Positions 27,402 to 38,858 of a stretch of DNA of 64,000 nucleotides are shown in pieces (the first letter of the stretch is position 1; the number at the start of each line of letters is the position of its first letter). Source of the stretch: Adiantum capillus-veneris (Eukaryota; Streptophyta; Polypodiopsida; Polypodiales; Pteridaceae). The notes beneath the pieces were generated by a model, which saw only the letters and a list, made by a program, of their open reading frames with translations, did not search any database and was not told the DNA's origin. The stretch is taken from the NCBI GenBank assembly GCA_014529385.2, contig CM043958.1:156277293-156341292 (forward strand), given 5' to 3'. A program made the position numbers and the translations under genes.

Positions 27402-29101
27402 CTATGTGATTTTTGCCGCTAGTTCTCTCTGCTCCTGCCATTCTTCAACCACCTTTTCTTTGCCCTTGGCCTTCCATACCTCTCTCTGTTGAGCCCATTT
27501 GCTGCTTTCATTAGTGATTGGTTTTTCTGGAATCTCTGGGATTTCCTCAATTACTACTCCTTTGCTTCGTGTAACTGCTCGTACTGGAACTGGCTCTAGT
27601 ACCTTCACCTCAGTAGCCGCAATCCCAGGTGTGTATGGACATTGAGCCGCGAAATGCCCATACTTTCCACAAGTATAGCAATTCAGAATTCGGCTCTGGA
27701 AGTTACCACGCCCCCGACCCCGACCAGTACTCGCTTGGTATCTGTCGCGCCCTGGACCAATACCACTGGTACCTAGTTTCTCCTCCTGAGAAGCGTTGTC
27801 AGCTTCCACTCTTACTGGTTCGGCATTGGTATATGCCACTACTGACAAGTCTTTCCCCTTTTGAAAAGATGAATCCTAATACAGTTATTCCATAAATGGC
27901 CATAGGCTTTACAATAAGTACACTGTGGGCACTCGTTGGAAACATGGTCCTTAGATTTATATTTTGAACACCAAGTCTCCATTCTTCTCACTGGTTGTTT
28001 GGTCTGGCTAATCTAAGTAATTTTTCAAGCCATCTCTCCAATCTTCCTAGCCCAAGACCCCTTTTTAGGCTTATCCTTGGTCTTCTCATTGGAGCTACTC
28101 TCAGAACTGTTGGAAACTCCGCTTGAATCAGAGTTATCAGTAGAAGAACTGCTACAACTGGACCTCCTCTTCTTATGACCTTTTTCCTTCTTAGCTTGTT
28201 GTTCCAGCTTCAGGGCTCGCTGCACCAAATCATTGAATTTCAACGTCGGTGCTGGCACCTCCTGCTCCCTAAGCTTCTTGTTGCAAAAGCCATTCAAGAA
28301 CCATGCTCGCAGTCACTTTTTCGATGGTGATCCCTGCAGTTGCCTTGTCAGCTCCTTGATTTTCTCAACATAGCTTCGGACTGACAATTTTCTCTGCTTA
28401 ATCTTATCTAGTTCACAAAGAATATCCTCATCACCTCTGTTGTCGGAATATTCCAATCTGAAGGCTTTAAGTAGTTTATTATAGGATCTAAGCTGGCAAG
28501 CCGGGTAATGGTAGTACCACTTTCTCGCTGCCTCCTTCAGCGTTTGCGAAAAGTATTCACCCTAGTCATCCTCATCAATATTTTTCAGCTCTGCATACTG
28601 CTCAAAAGCTTGGATGTGAACATCCGGATCATCCTTCTTGCCTCCTTTGAATACTGGAAAAGAGATTTTTAACGAGGATGTGTAATCATGCTGATCATTG
28701 TTGGTCCTTCCACTTCTCATATTAGAGTCTGGACGCTGCTTTGGAGTTTACTTACAGTTGTCGGTATCTGCATCCCAATTAATATCTTCTTCTGTCTCCG
28801 TTTCTATGTCCTCCCTAGCCTGTCTACTAGAAGTATGGCAACTGCCTTTACTGCGTTTGGCACCCTCGTCCCCCTGCCTGGACCGAGAACTTATAGCCTT
28901 GCGTGCTTTCCTTTCTGCCCTTCTACGTTTGGACTGACTGGAATGCTGTGAGTCCTGCACCTCATCAGCCTGACTTGGCTCCTCCTGAGCCTCAGTGTCA
29001 GTCACCAAGTCATGCTTGGGATCAGAGTCTCTTTCTGACTCCTCAGGAATAGGGTCAACATGGTAGGATGGTTTACGGCCACGACTGGTTTTGGGTGCCA
29101 T
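27402..29101 (-). pseudogene. gag: Gypsy A Gag with three zinc knuckles
   Basis: ATG at 29101 opens an acidic, basic and Ser-rich N-terminus (MAPKTSRGRK). After a TAA at 28748 the same frame continues into the capsid domain (FPVFKGGKKDDPDVHIQAFE, EAARKWYYHYPA) and a KKEKGHKKRRSS linker. Three CCHC-type knuckles follow between about 27960 and 27640. The first has Tyr for its second Cys (CSKY), the other two are complete (CTYCKAYGHLWNNC and CYTCGKYGHFAAQC). Stops within the capsid and linker and a frame change before the last knuckle show decay. Confidence 0.88.
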
Positions 29102-29163
29102 TACTGCAACTGAGAAACTTCCAATTGGGAGATGAGTTTTCTAGTCAACGAGCAACAGCTCTA

Positions 29164-29179
29164 GCCATCGTGATCGCCA
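29164..29179 (-). other. Gypsy A primer-binding site
   Basis: The minus strand reads TGGCGATCACGATGGC directly adjacent to the 5' LTR. It is not the usual Asp-type TGGCGCCGTTGCC. The first nine bases are shared with the truncated Gypsy at 16473. Confidence 0.75.
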
Positions 29180-29681
29180 TAATGGAATTGGAGCTGATCT
29201 CTTCAGATAGCTGATTCCAGCGTTAAAAGTTTACAGCTATTGGTGATGTGTTAGTTCAAATAGTAGACTGGACAAGGAAATAGAAACTGAACTGGAATAC
29301 ATCTACTGAAATGAGAACCAGACTGAAGTACTGAGAATGATGTTCAGATTCAGATTCAGACTGGAGTATACTGGAGTATGTATGACTGGAGTATACTGTA
29401 CTGCTGTATTTAGGATTACAGATGAAAGATTACAATAAAGATGATGTAGCTCAAGAACAACTCAGGGCTAAGGATTATGAATCAAAAGATTAAATAGAGG
29501 TACGGCCGACAAATGACTCAATTCATGCCCACGATTTATGCCCACCCGATTACAATGTAATGGGTCCTATTTATATGCTTTGGAAATTACTATGGTAACT
29601 GTCGTGGTAATTACTGACTGATCCAATGTTCGTCTCACAGGAGCCGGTTCCCACCCAATGAGACTGTCTCAATCATCTACA
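29180..29681 (-). repeat. Gypsy A 5' LTR
   Basis: 502 bp aligning with 18841-19348, ending AATCATCTACA. Its terminal TG has become TA (29180-29181). Confidence 0.9.
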
Positions 29682-30121
29682 ACTTAGCTTGACAATGGTG
29701 TTAGAGTTAGGGTTAGAGAGATGAGATTAGGGTTAGGGCTATGAGGCAAGAGCATAGAGAGAGAGAGAGAGAGTATATACACAATGATAGATTCAAAGTG
29801 CAATAATTCATTAGAAAATAGCCTCTTAAGTAGGCTTAGTGTTTTACAATCATTGGCTAGAGAGGTTGCATCCTCTTACTATTGGGCCATGTCATCATAT
29901 CATCTTTCCTAGGTCACTAGAGGGCTTTCCCATATGGTGCCACAAGTTGGGATTACCCTAACACAATCACTATTGCTCCTATCAAGTAAACCTTGTCACA
30001 CTTCAATGATGTAACAACTCCCCACTATTCCCTCTTTAGATCTTCATAATTGCATGGGAGAGAACTCAGAGCCTCACACCAAACTTCACCACATACCCAT
30101 TTTCTTCTTCATCATTTTGCC

Positions 30122-30663
30122 TTATTGCCATCCATGGGCAACCCCTATAGGACTTGTATCTGTTGTCACAATCATAGGTCCTCCACATGCATAGTCTACC
30201 TTCCTCAAGTTTAGAGATGAAAGAAGTAGCTTCTTTATCTTTCTCATAGCCTTTTTATGCTCTTCTTCCAATTGAAACTTTTGATTCTTTCTCAACAACT
30301 GACATAGACGATCTACTACATGTGCATGGTGTGGTATCAAAATAAAAAATGAGATGAATGCACACAACACTCTTTGCCTTTAGTTATTGTTTTAATTATT
30401 TGTGTCATGTTTTTAATGGCATCCACCTTTGTTGGACAAAGGCCTCTTATGATAAGGACCATACATATGCCCCACAATCAATACTTCATTGACACCAAAT
30501 ATATACTTTTTTGTGAAAGGTAATATTGACTTCTTCCAACCTTGAAAATACTTATCACAATGTTCAATAGGATTTTTTGGCACCAATTTAAAACATTCCC
30601 TTGAATTGAAAGATTTATCTTTGTATTCTTTGCTTTACTCTTGAATGCATTTGGCGCACACAA
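30122..30663 (-). pseudogene. Gypsy RT to RNase H fragment, copy 1
   Basis: The minus-strand frame 30122-30370 reads as the linker between RT thumb and RNase H: a position like FILIPHHAHVVDRLCQLLRK (usually YYRRFIPNFA...LLKK), then KFQLEEEHKKAMRKIKKLL and PMIVTTDTSPIGV, matching the RNase H start (TDAS). The adjacent frame to 30663 is the upstream RT part. Both are heavily substituted and unlike Gypsy A in sequence, so this is an older, separate lineage. Confidence 0.75.
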
Positions 30664-30799
30664 AACTTTGACTCTCTTCAGTGCATTGATTGCATGAAAT
30701 GAGCAATAAGGTCAAGGTGAGGAAACTTTTGAACGGTTTGAGTGGATCTCTCAAATTCATATGTAGAGAAAACAACTATGGACGCTCTACACTATTTTC

Positions 30800-31302
30800 A
30801 ATAGACGCAATGGGAAGGCATCTCCCTAAATGCAATTACTTTTGTCAAAGTCCTCAATGCATGTAGTCACACAGATGTAGTAACTGAGGGACAATGTAAT
30901 TCTGGTTTTAGTGCATGCAAAGCAAGGGCTTCTCTCTAGAGGCAATCACCTAAACTTGCATTTTAAAGGTATGTGGCATCATGTAAGACGTCCATGTGGA
31001 TGAGCATTTTGTCGCTTCAATTACATTGATTTTGGGATATGCCAGACAAGGGATTACATTCATCATGGGATTACTAGTCAAGGGCTCTTGAAAGAAAGAG
31101 AAGAAATGTCATTGTTGACAATGCTTTGTTCCAAATGTATCTTAAGTATGCTACTCCCTTTGAACCATATATTCCAGCAAAAGTGTTTACCTATGCTTTT
31201 ATCTTGAATATATGTAGAATTGTGCATGGCATTGCCATGGGCAAACATATTTATGAACAAATTATTAGGATATACCATCTAAAAAAGACATTGTGCATGG
31301 TA
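30800..31302 (+). pseudogene. PPR protein fragment, copy 1
   Basis: The plus strand encodes, with frameshifts, blocks typical of plant pentatricopeptide repeats: WEGISLNAITFVKVLNACSH, a RRNVIVDNALFQMY segment and VFTYAFILNICRIVHGIAMG followed by KHIYEQIIR. PPR proteins bind and edit organelle RNA. Only pieces of about three repeats are present and the frame is broken. The second copy is at 35820-36330. Confidence 0.75.
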
Positions 31303-33607
31303 ATGCATCATAATCTGATTGCATGGCAGCCATCCAATTTTTTGAATTCTATGCTTCATCAAAAGATAGAGGTTCCTCAACATCATGTAAGCTAGACACA
31401 GCCAAAGCATAACAATCTGATGCATAGGATACATGGCGATAGCCTAAACAAGTACGACTAGACAAAGGTGCATCCAATTTATTGTCACGCAATGTATGCA
31501 CCAACCATTTTGGCATACCTCTACCCTTCTCATTTTCAGCCCTTTCCCCATCAAGTACATTATGTACATCTGCATCAGTAATAGGCTGAGCTGTAACATT
31601 TTCAAAAACCCCCATAGGCTGTACATTTGCCTCATTGGAATTTACATTTGAACTTCCACCACTGGAAAGAGGCAACAAAGTGTCATAAATGTTTTGTGAG
31701 CTTACATTATTGTCTCTAGTACATGACAATAAGGGCTGAACAGAATCTTCCACAAACACTATATCATGTAAAACCAAAATACACTTTGTTTGCGGATGAT
31801 ACAACCTGTAACCTTTGCTTTCAGCACTATAATCAACAAAAATGCATTTGGCAAGCTTATCATACAATTTTTTGTGTTGTGCTTGTGGCACGCAAGCATA
31901 TGTCAAACAACCAAAAACACTCATGTGCTCAATAGAAGGCTTTCTATCATGCCATGCTTCATATGGAGTAATAGACTGCAAAGCTTTTGCAGGACACCTG
32001 TTTAGTACATAAGTGGCACACATGATGGCCTCAAGCCAAAAAGAATGCGGCAAAGCTTGACTTTTGACCATACATCGTGCCATTTCCGCAAGTGACCTGT
32101 TTTTCCTCTCAGCAACACCATTTTGCTGAGGTGTATAAGGCATCGTGCATTGGTGTTTTATCCCACGACTAGTCAGAAATGCATTAAATTCATGAGACAT
32201 GTACTCCCCCCCTCGATCGGAACGGAGGGTGCCTATAGTAAATTTGGATACTTTTTCAGCCATAGCTAGAAATTGTTTGAAGCACATAAAAACTTCGGAC
32301 TTCACTTTGAGCAGAAATACCCATGCATGCCTGGAGTAATCATCAATGAAAGTCACGAAGTAAAGGTAATTGCTGAAGGACGGAGTTTGAATGGGCCCAC
32401 AAACATCACTATGCACAAGGTGCAACCTGCATGTGGCCCTAACTGAACCATCCTTTGGAAACTTCAAACGTTGCATCTTACCCAAAATACAGCCTTCACA
32501 AACATGTTTGACAGGTGCTCCAAGAGGCAGCAAAGAAGCAACCATATCAGATTTTTGCAAACACAGAAAACTGGCAAAATTCAGATGCCCAAAACGTGCA
32601 TGCCACAGTTTTGCATCTGAAACATTCCTTGAATCTGTAGCTGCATTTGCAAAACTTTGTCCACACTTGTCATACAAAGTGAGCTTATACAACCCACAAC
32701 ACAAAAGGCCAGATGCAACAATTTCATCACCAAAACTGAGATCATGAACTGTAAATCTGTCGTCCACAAATTTGACTACAAGTCCAAGTCTAACAAGTGC
32801 AAATACAGACAAAAGATTCTTCTTGATCCTAGGTACATAAAGTGCATCAACAAGTGTGAAAGAACTGTCAGTAGTAAGCACAATGTTTCCAACCCCTTGA
32901 ACCGGATAAGAGGCATTGTTGGCACAAGTGATTGAATTCCCATGAGGGGCAGACTCAAGAGAGGTGAGCAATTCACGACGTGAGGTAATGTGCTTTGTAG
33001 CACCACTATCGAAATACCACACATGTGAATCTGCAACAACTGACATGCATGCATCATGGACAACAGGATTGTAAGTGCACTCTGCACTAAAAGCCCATGT
33101 AGCATCACGGTCTGCTTTCACAAAAGACTCAACAATGGCTGCATTTGTAGTGGAACCACCCCCTTTCTTCTTAGCCTCTTTGGTCTTCAACTTAGGACAC
33201 TGCTTGATCAAGTGATCATTAGTTTTACAAAAATGGCAACACATCTTCTTTTGGCCCTTATCACCGGATTTTTCAAACGAATTTCTACCAGTAGAAGCAT
33301 TAGGAACAGAAGTTTTGCCACTCGCAGTAGAACCATAAGAAGTGGCTGCATTGTTGTTACCACCCTTTCTTTGAGAAGCAATAAAAGCTTCTTCAACTGC
33401 GTGTTGCCTAGTCATGTTTTTTCTGGAAAGTGACTCTTGCAACAACAATGTGCATAATGCATCAAACTTGACAACTTCATGATTTCCTTGGGTCATAAGT
33501 CTCCAAGTACTAAGCAAAAGTCTGGTAAGAATTTGGTAAGGCATCAAGAACAGTCTGCACAAGGGAACTGTCTGAAATGACTTCACCTGCAGAAATATGT
33601 TGCTCAT
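31303..33607 (-). pseudogene. pol: Copia Gag C-term, protease and integrase, RT lost
   Basis: A frame of about 750 codons remains open (33607-31349). It holds a Gag end (RQHAVEEAFIASQRKGG), one CCHC knuckle (CHFCKTNDHLIKQC), protease WYFDSGATKHIT, the integrase zinc finger (WHARFGHLN, then CEGC), the catalytic triad context (LVHSDVCGP, TFIDDYSRHAWV, PQQNGVAERKN) and the C-terminal FGCLTYACVP block. All key residues of protease and integrase appear intact. After FDEA there is a stop, a few more RT residues, then the break at 31303. Without RT it cannot replicate alone. Confidence 0.92.
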
Positions 33608-34086
33608 TCATATCCTTGACACCAGCAAGGAAAGTGTCCATATCATCTTCCTCATGCATAATCTTCGATTCCAGCTCTTTACGCAGCAAAGCAATTTTAG
33701 CCTCATTGCGGCTTGCATAAAGACCTGTTAGAATATCCCAAGCCAGTTTTGCAGATTTCGTTGAACGAATGTGAGGAGTAATGGTACGCTTTATAGACAA
33801 CGCAATCATTGCATGAGCCTACGCATCCTTTACATCCCAATGAGCTTGTTCTACCGTAGGCAAAACAACTCTAATAGCAACAATCCTTGCAGCAAGACCT
33901 GCAACATCCTCAACATCGACTACATCCTCAGAACCAGAACGTACATCAATGTCCTGCACAATATTCTAGACGCCCTTTGGCACAAGAACATGCTGCATCA
34001 TGTAAGCTCACATAGGGTAATTGTCCCCATCCAATCTGTCCTCAGCAACAAACATCTTGAACACATCTGTGTTGTTGTTTGCCACG
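33510..34086 (-). pseudogene. gag: Copia Gag N-terminal part
   Basis: The frame 33809-33510 holds IALLRKELESKIMHEEDDMDTFLA and ISDSSLVQTVLDALP, the UBN2-type Gag core. The expected start codon is GTG where the copy at 3424 has ATG, and a one-base shift near 33520 separates this part from the long downstream frame. Confidence 0.82.
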
Positions 34087-34433
34087 GAAAATGCCTGCAC
34101 TTAATCTGAAAACTGCCCGAAATGAATAGAAACTGAGTGAGACCAGTACGTCCTATATAGCACAACCCGCAGCAGACTATATGGGACCTTTTATGTAGTA
34201 ATCGACACTGACAAAAATTCTGCACCAAATGACAAAATTCCCTCTGCAGTCATGGTGTAGTGGAAATGGAGGCCGAAACGAGCCCGAATCAGAAATCTGA
34301 GCAGACTAAGCTCTATGAGCACTCTCAAAAATTTTGTCGACCTGCAAACGCTCGCCACAGCTCACAAAAATAGAAGAAAGTGAGCAGGTGTGTGTTGGAG
34401 CTGCTGGCGACTAAGCCCGAGAGGACGCAACCT

Positions 34434-34445
34434 GCTCTAATACCA
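34434..34445 (-). other. Primer-binding site, Met type with one change
   Basis: The minus strand reads TGGTATTAGAGC, one base different from the standard TGGTATCAGAGC seen at 3776, two bases inside the LTR. Confidence 0.85.
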
Positions 34446-34447
34446 AT

Positions 34448-34591
34448 TGTTGGAATTAGGGTTGCAGAGAAACGCACACATCTTGGAGAAGACGAAGGAA
34501 GCTCAAGGCACACAACTGAGAGTATATTATTTAGTGTGCAATGGAAAGATAGATAGCCCTAGATTGATGGACATATTTATAATGGACGGGG
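34448..34591 (-). repeat. Copia 5' LTR, truncated
   Basis: Begins TGTTGGAATTAGGGTTGCAG and aligns with 3790-3900. It ends near 34591, where the duplicated block (TGATTAGGAAG) begins. Confidence 0.8.
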
Positions 34592-34766
34592 TTTGATTAG
34601 GAAGTGCTAATCACTAACCACGTTCTGATCCCACTTGTTGGGAAGCGTGTTCCCTAATCACCAATGGTGTAGCATTAGGCTATGGAGGATGGAGCCTTAG
34701 CTTGACAATGGTGTTAGAGTTAGGGTTAGAGAGATGGAGATTAGGGTTAGGGCTACGGGCAAGAGC

Positions 34767-34815
<49 letters not shown>

Positions 34816-35181
34816 AATTATAGACACAATGATAGATTCAAAGTGCAATAATTCATCAGAAAATAGCCTCTTAAGTAGGCTTAGTGTTTTACAACCATTG
34901 GCTAGAGAGGTTGCATCCTCTTGCTATTGGGTCATGTCATTATATCATCTTTCCTAGGTCGCTAGAGGGATTTCCCATATGGTGCCACAAGTTGGGTTTA
35001 CCCTAACAATCACTATTGCTCCTATCAAGTAAACCTTGTCACACTTCAATGATGTAACAACTCCCCACTATTCCCTCTTTCCATTGAGATAATTGCATGG
35101 GAGAGAACTCAAAGCCTTACACCAAACCTCACCACATACCCATTTTCTTCCATCACCTATTTTCTTCTTCATCATTTTCCC

Positions 35182-35560
35182 TTATTGCCCAACCCCTATA
35201 GGACTTGTATCTATTGTCACAATCATAGGTCCTCCACATGCATAGTCTACCTTCCTCAAGTTTAGAGATGAAAGAAGTAGCTTCTTTATCTTTCTCATAG
35301 CTTTTTTATGCTCTTCTTCCAATTGAAACTTTTGATTCTTTCTCAACAACTGACAAAGACGATCTACTACATGTGCATGGCATGGTATCAAAATAAAAAA
35401 TAAGATGAATGCACCCAGCAATCTTAATATTTGTGTTATGTTTTTAATGGCATCCACCTTTGTTGGACAAAGGCCTTTTATGATAAGGACCATACATATG
35501 TCCCGCAATCAGTACTTCATTGACACCAAATATATACTTTTTCGTGAAAAGGTAATATTG
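35182..35560 (-). pseudogene. Gypsy RT to RNase H fragment, copy 2
   Basis: The 108-codon frame 35182-35508 reads through VDAIKNI, LLGAFILFFILIPCHAH, VVDRLCQLLRK, EEEHKKAMRKIKKLL and MIVTIDTSPIGVGQ. It is more continuous than copy 1 and supports the same identification as the RT/RNase H junction of a Gypsy element. Confidence 0.78.
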
Positions 35561-35819
35561 ACTTCTTCCAACCTTGAAAAAATCTTATCACAACCTTCAA
35601 TAGGATTTGGCACCAATTTAAAACATTGCCTTAAATTCAAAGATTTATCTTTCTATTCTTCGCTTTACTCTTGAATACATTTGGCACACACAATACTTTG
35701 ACTCTCTTTAGTTCATTGATTGCATGAAATGAGCAATAAGGTCAAGGTGAGGAAACTTTTGAATGGTTTGAGTGGATCTCTCAAATTCATCTGTAGAAGA
35801 AAACAACTATGGACGCTTT

Positions 35820-36330
35820 GCACTATTTTCAATAGATGCAATGTGAAGGCATCTCCCTAAATGCAATCACTTTTGTCAACGTCCTCAATGCATGTAGTCA
35901 CACGGATGTAGTAAAGGAGGGACAATGTAATTCTGGTTTTAATGTATGCAAGCAAGGGCTTCTCTCTAGAGGCAATCACCTAAACTTGCATTTTGGAGGT
36001 ATGTGGCCTCATGTAAGACGTCCATGTGGATGAGCTTTTTGTTGCTTCAATTACATTCATTCTGGGATATGCAAGACAAGGGATTACATTCATGATGGGA
36101 TTACTAGTCAAGGGCTCTTGAAAGAAAGAGAGGAGATGTCATTGTTGACAATGCTTTGTTCCACATGTATCTTAAAGCGTGCTATTCCCTTTGGACCGTA
36201 TATTCCAACAAAAGTGTTTACCTATGCTTTTAGCTTGAATATATGTAGAATTGTGCATGGCATTGTCATGTGCAAACATATTTATGAATAGATTATTAGG
36301 ATATACCATCTAAAAAAGACATTGTGCATG
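35820..36330 (+). pseudogene. PPR protein fragment, copy 2
   Basis: The frame 35836-36033 starts CEGISLNAITFVNVLNACSH, then TDVVKEGQ, the consensus of a PPR motif from a DYW-type protein. Later blocks (LLKERE, TYAFSLNICRIVHGI) are frameshifted. It parallels copy 1. Confidence 0.78.
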
Positions 36331-36340
36331 GCAACTCTTT

Positions 36341-37140
36341 GGTCGATTTATAAGCTAGGTCCAAGTGTACGTTTGAATGCACAATGAGTCATGTATCAAG
36401 GTTTAGCCAACAACATTGCATAGGTTCCAGCAATTGAGAAGGGTATGTAAAAGCCTTTGAATTCTTTATTCAATAATGACATCCACTAAAACGAGAACAC
36501 TAAAAATTTCATGCTGCTGTGGGAATAGCACCTTCCATGTATTATAAAATTGAGGAGGGTCGTGCAAGTGCCCCTATGCAAAGAAACTTGCATGTTCTCC
36601 CGTTTTTTTCTTCAAACATAAAAAGGGGACACCATATTGTTTTTTTTTTTCATATTACAACTAATTTGGATCATCAATTTACAGTGATTCTAAACCTTTT
36701 ATGGTTCATATCAAAATTTGACATCACTATTGCAATGAATTAAATATGGTACTAAGACAAAAACAAGGTAACATGTTTTTGATTTAAAAAAAAATCACAA
36801 GCTCTCTCTCTCTCTCTCTACAAGTGTTCAAGGATGTGTACTCTTGACAACCATACACAACAACTCCATGCTCCAAATGAGCCATGGACGCTATGCATCT
36901 ACTAACATTCTATGGCGGAGCACTTCATTTTCCACGTGTTTGTTTCTACGAAATGAAGGCTAGAGACAAATTGCTTTTCAGCGCCTTATTTCGAATTCAA
37001 ATGGCGGCTCTGCGTCAGGCGGCTCTGCGATGCTTTCAAGCCTGGAGGTGGCGTCTCTGCCTGGCTTTCAAGCCATCTTGCAAGTTGCAAGCTCATAGAG
37101 CCGTGAGTCATATTCGGAAGCACACGAGCTCATAGAGCCA
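36341..37140. other. Unassigned, no gene seen
   Basis: AT-rich to 36880, with a T11 run near 36640 and a short CT tract at 36801-36820. A GC-richer part at 37000-37080 has imperfect repeats of GGCGGCTCTGCG. No supported coding frame. Confidence 0.45.
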
Positions 37141-37155
37141 TATTTGCAACCACGC

Positions 37156-37247
37156 GATAGAGAGAGAGAGAGAGACAGAGAGAGAGAGAGAAGAAGAAGA
37201 CGAAGAAGCAGCAGGTTGGTAATGGGTGTGTGTGTGTGTCCCCGACA

Positions 37248-37330
<83 letters not shown>

Positions 37331-37456
37331 CCCCCGTGTGGCTGCGTATTGGCTCCTCGAGGGGAGTGCAAGGCATGGCTACGTATTGCCATGTTGCCAT
37401 GCAGCAGCTATGGTTAAACGGCTCAGCAGGGGAGCATGTGGGTATTGGCACGTGAG

Positions 37457-37536
<80 letters not shown>

Positions 37537-37627
37537 AAGGAGCAGGTAGTGGTGGGGGAGATAAAAATGAACTCAATTGGAGGGTACTTACACACATACA
37601 CGCACGCATACTACACACACACACAAA

Positions 37628-37665
<38 letters not shown>

Positions 37666-37666
37666 T
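37156..37666. repeat. GA and CT microsatellite cluster in inverted arrangement
   Basis: GA tract at 37156-37190, CT at about 37250-37327, CT at 37461-37533 and GA at 37629-37666. Opposite-sense tracts could pair intrastrand. All long Ser-Leu and Arg-Glu frames here are repeat artefacts. Confidence 0.95.
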
Positions 37667-37951
37667 GTTTTGTTAATGAAATGAAATGAAATCAAATATA
37701 ACTATGTTATGAAATGGAATGAATTTAAAAGACCAAAATGATTGTGAATGTTTTGAGTTTCATTAGGTTAATGTTTTGAGGTAAATTAGGTTGAGGTTAA
37801 TGAAATGAAATGATTTGTTAGATCAATGCTAGGTAGATTCAAGATAGAGAGAAATAAATGAAATGAAATGAAATGTTCTACTAATCTTTACAATTAGGTC
37901 AAAAGGCCAAAATAACCTATGAGACCAAACTGTTACAAAAAATGTGAAGAT

Positions 37952-37983
<32 letters not shown>

Positions 37984-38005
37984 CGAAGTCGAATGAAATG
38001 AGATG

Positions 38006-38427
38006 TTATATTGGCGTCTTCAAAAGGCTAAAATCAACTATGAGTCTAACCTATTGCAAAACTGTGAATATGATACCATGTCTGGGTGCTAAAAGACTAG
38101 AAAATACTTCTACTACTAGAATCCATCCTCATTTGCACTCTAGATATCGAGATCGAGAGAGTATGGCATGAAATGTTCTACTAATGTTTCCAAAAGACCA
38201 AAATGATCTATGAGACCAATTTGTTACAAAATTGTAAGAGTTTTGACCTAATTCTAGGTAAATTAGGTTATATTAACGTCTTCAAAAGGCCAAAATCAAC
38301 TATGAGTCCAAACTATTACAAAACTGTGAATTTGATACCATGTGTGGGTGCTAAAAGACTAGAACATTAGTACTACTACTACTAGAATCCATCCTCATTT
38401 GCACTCTAGATATCGAGAGAGTATGGC
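38006..38427. repeat. Direct repeat of about 160 bp
   Basis: The segment from GTTATATT through GGGTGCTAAAAGACTAGAA to ATATCGAGA...GAGTATGGC is present at 38006-38166 and 38268-38427 with small changes. It contains an ACTACTACTAG trinucleotide expansion in the second copy. Confidence 0.85.
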
Positions 38428-38702
38428 TCAAATCCTCTGTTGTACTCTCTGCTATGTAGCCCCATAGCTACATAGCCGTCTGGATCTCCATAACTCCTAT
38501 GCTTGATCGAGAGAGAAATAAAATGAAAGGAAATGTTATATTAATGTCTTCAAAAAGGCCAAAATGACCTATGGGACTAGAGGGTTACAATGTGTTGAAT
38601 CTGATACAAAGTCAGAGTAAAAAAATGAAATTACCAAATGATAAAATGATAAGATAAAAGTACTATGGGATCCTCAACTGGTAGGCGTGAACTAAGCCGA
38701 GA

Positions 38703-38706
38703 GCGC

Positions 38707-38741
<35 letters not shown>

Positions 38742-38750
38742 GGGGGGGGG
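38703..38750. repeat. GA tract joined to G20 run
   Basis: A GA tract to about 38731 is followed by about 20 consecutive G. Such a G run could form a quadruplex; its length may not be accurate. Confidence 0.9.
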
Positions 38751-38858
38751 AAGAAAACACACACATACACACATAGAGAGACAAAGAGTTGAAAATGAAC
38801 TGAGTTTGAAGGATACTTACACACATACACGCGTGCATGCTACACAACCACACACAAA

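Larger units (their letters stand above)
18841..29681 (-). mobile_element. Gypsy A: full-length Ty3/Gypsy with extra 3' frame
   Basis: 10.84 kb between LTRs of 508 and 502 bp. In minus-strand order: 5' LTR, PBS, gag with zinc knuckles, protease, RT, RNase H, integrase, a long additional coding region, polypurine tract, 3' LTR. RT carries FMDD in place of YVDD and the protease LDGGARVNIM, which fit the Tat/Athila (non-chromovirus) side of plant Gypsy. No chromodomain was seen. Many stops and frameshifts make it non-autonomous. The empty-site copy at 34692-34697 confirms the ends, although a perfect 5-bp duplication is not visible (GAGCC left, ACTTA right). Confidence 0.92.
29682..31302. repeat. 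Duplicated repeat block, copy 1 (right part)
   Basis: Co-linear with 34697-36340. In order: TTAGCTTGACAATGGTG, a TTAGGGTTAG-rich stretch, a short GA tract, an LTR-like AT-rich segment, Gypsy RT/RNase H debris on the minus strand, then PPR debris on the plus strand. It breaks at about 31302 into the 3' end of a Copia remnant. Confidence 0.85.
31303..34591 (-). mobile_element. Copia fragment: LTR, PBS, gag, protease, integrase
   Basis: In minus-strand order it has an incomplete 5' LTR (34591-34448), PBS, leader, gag, zinc knuckle, protease and integrase, and then breaks at 31303 at the very start of RT (WMAAMQSDYDA). It is the longer relative of the Copia piece joined to 18S at 2828. It lies exactly between the two copies of the duplicated block. 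Confidence 0.9.
34592..36340. repeat. Duplicated repeat block, copy 2 (empty site for Gypsy A)
   Basis: Co-linear with 18738-18840 plus 29682-31302, but without Gypsy A: GGAGCC and TTAGC are contiguous at 34691-34701. It contains a GA tract at 34768-34811, Gypsy RT debris (35182-35560, minus strand) and PPR debris (35820-36330, plus strand). Confidence 0.85.

Noticed and set aside
29700-29740. Interstitial telomere-like TTAGGG repeats
   Set aside because: Only a few degenerate GTTAGGGTTAG units, not the plant TTTAGGG array, and the same text occurs in the other block copy as part of a repeat.
37068-37676. Several overlapping frames of 94-177 codons
   Set aside because: Same microsatellite artefact, present on both strands at once.
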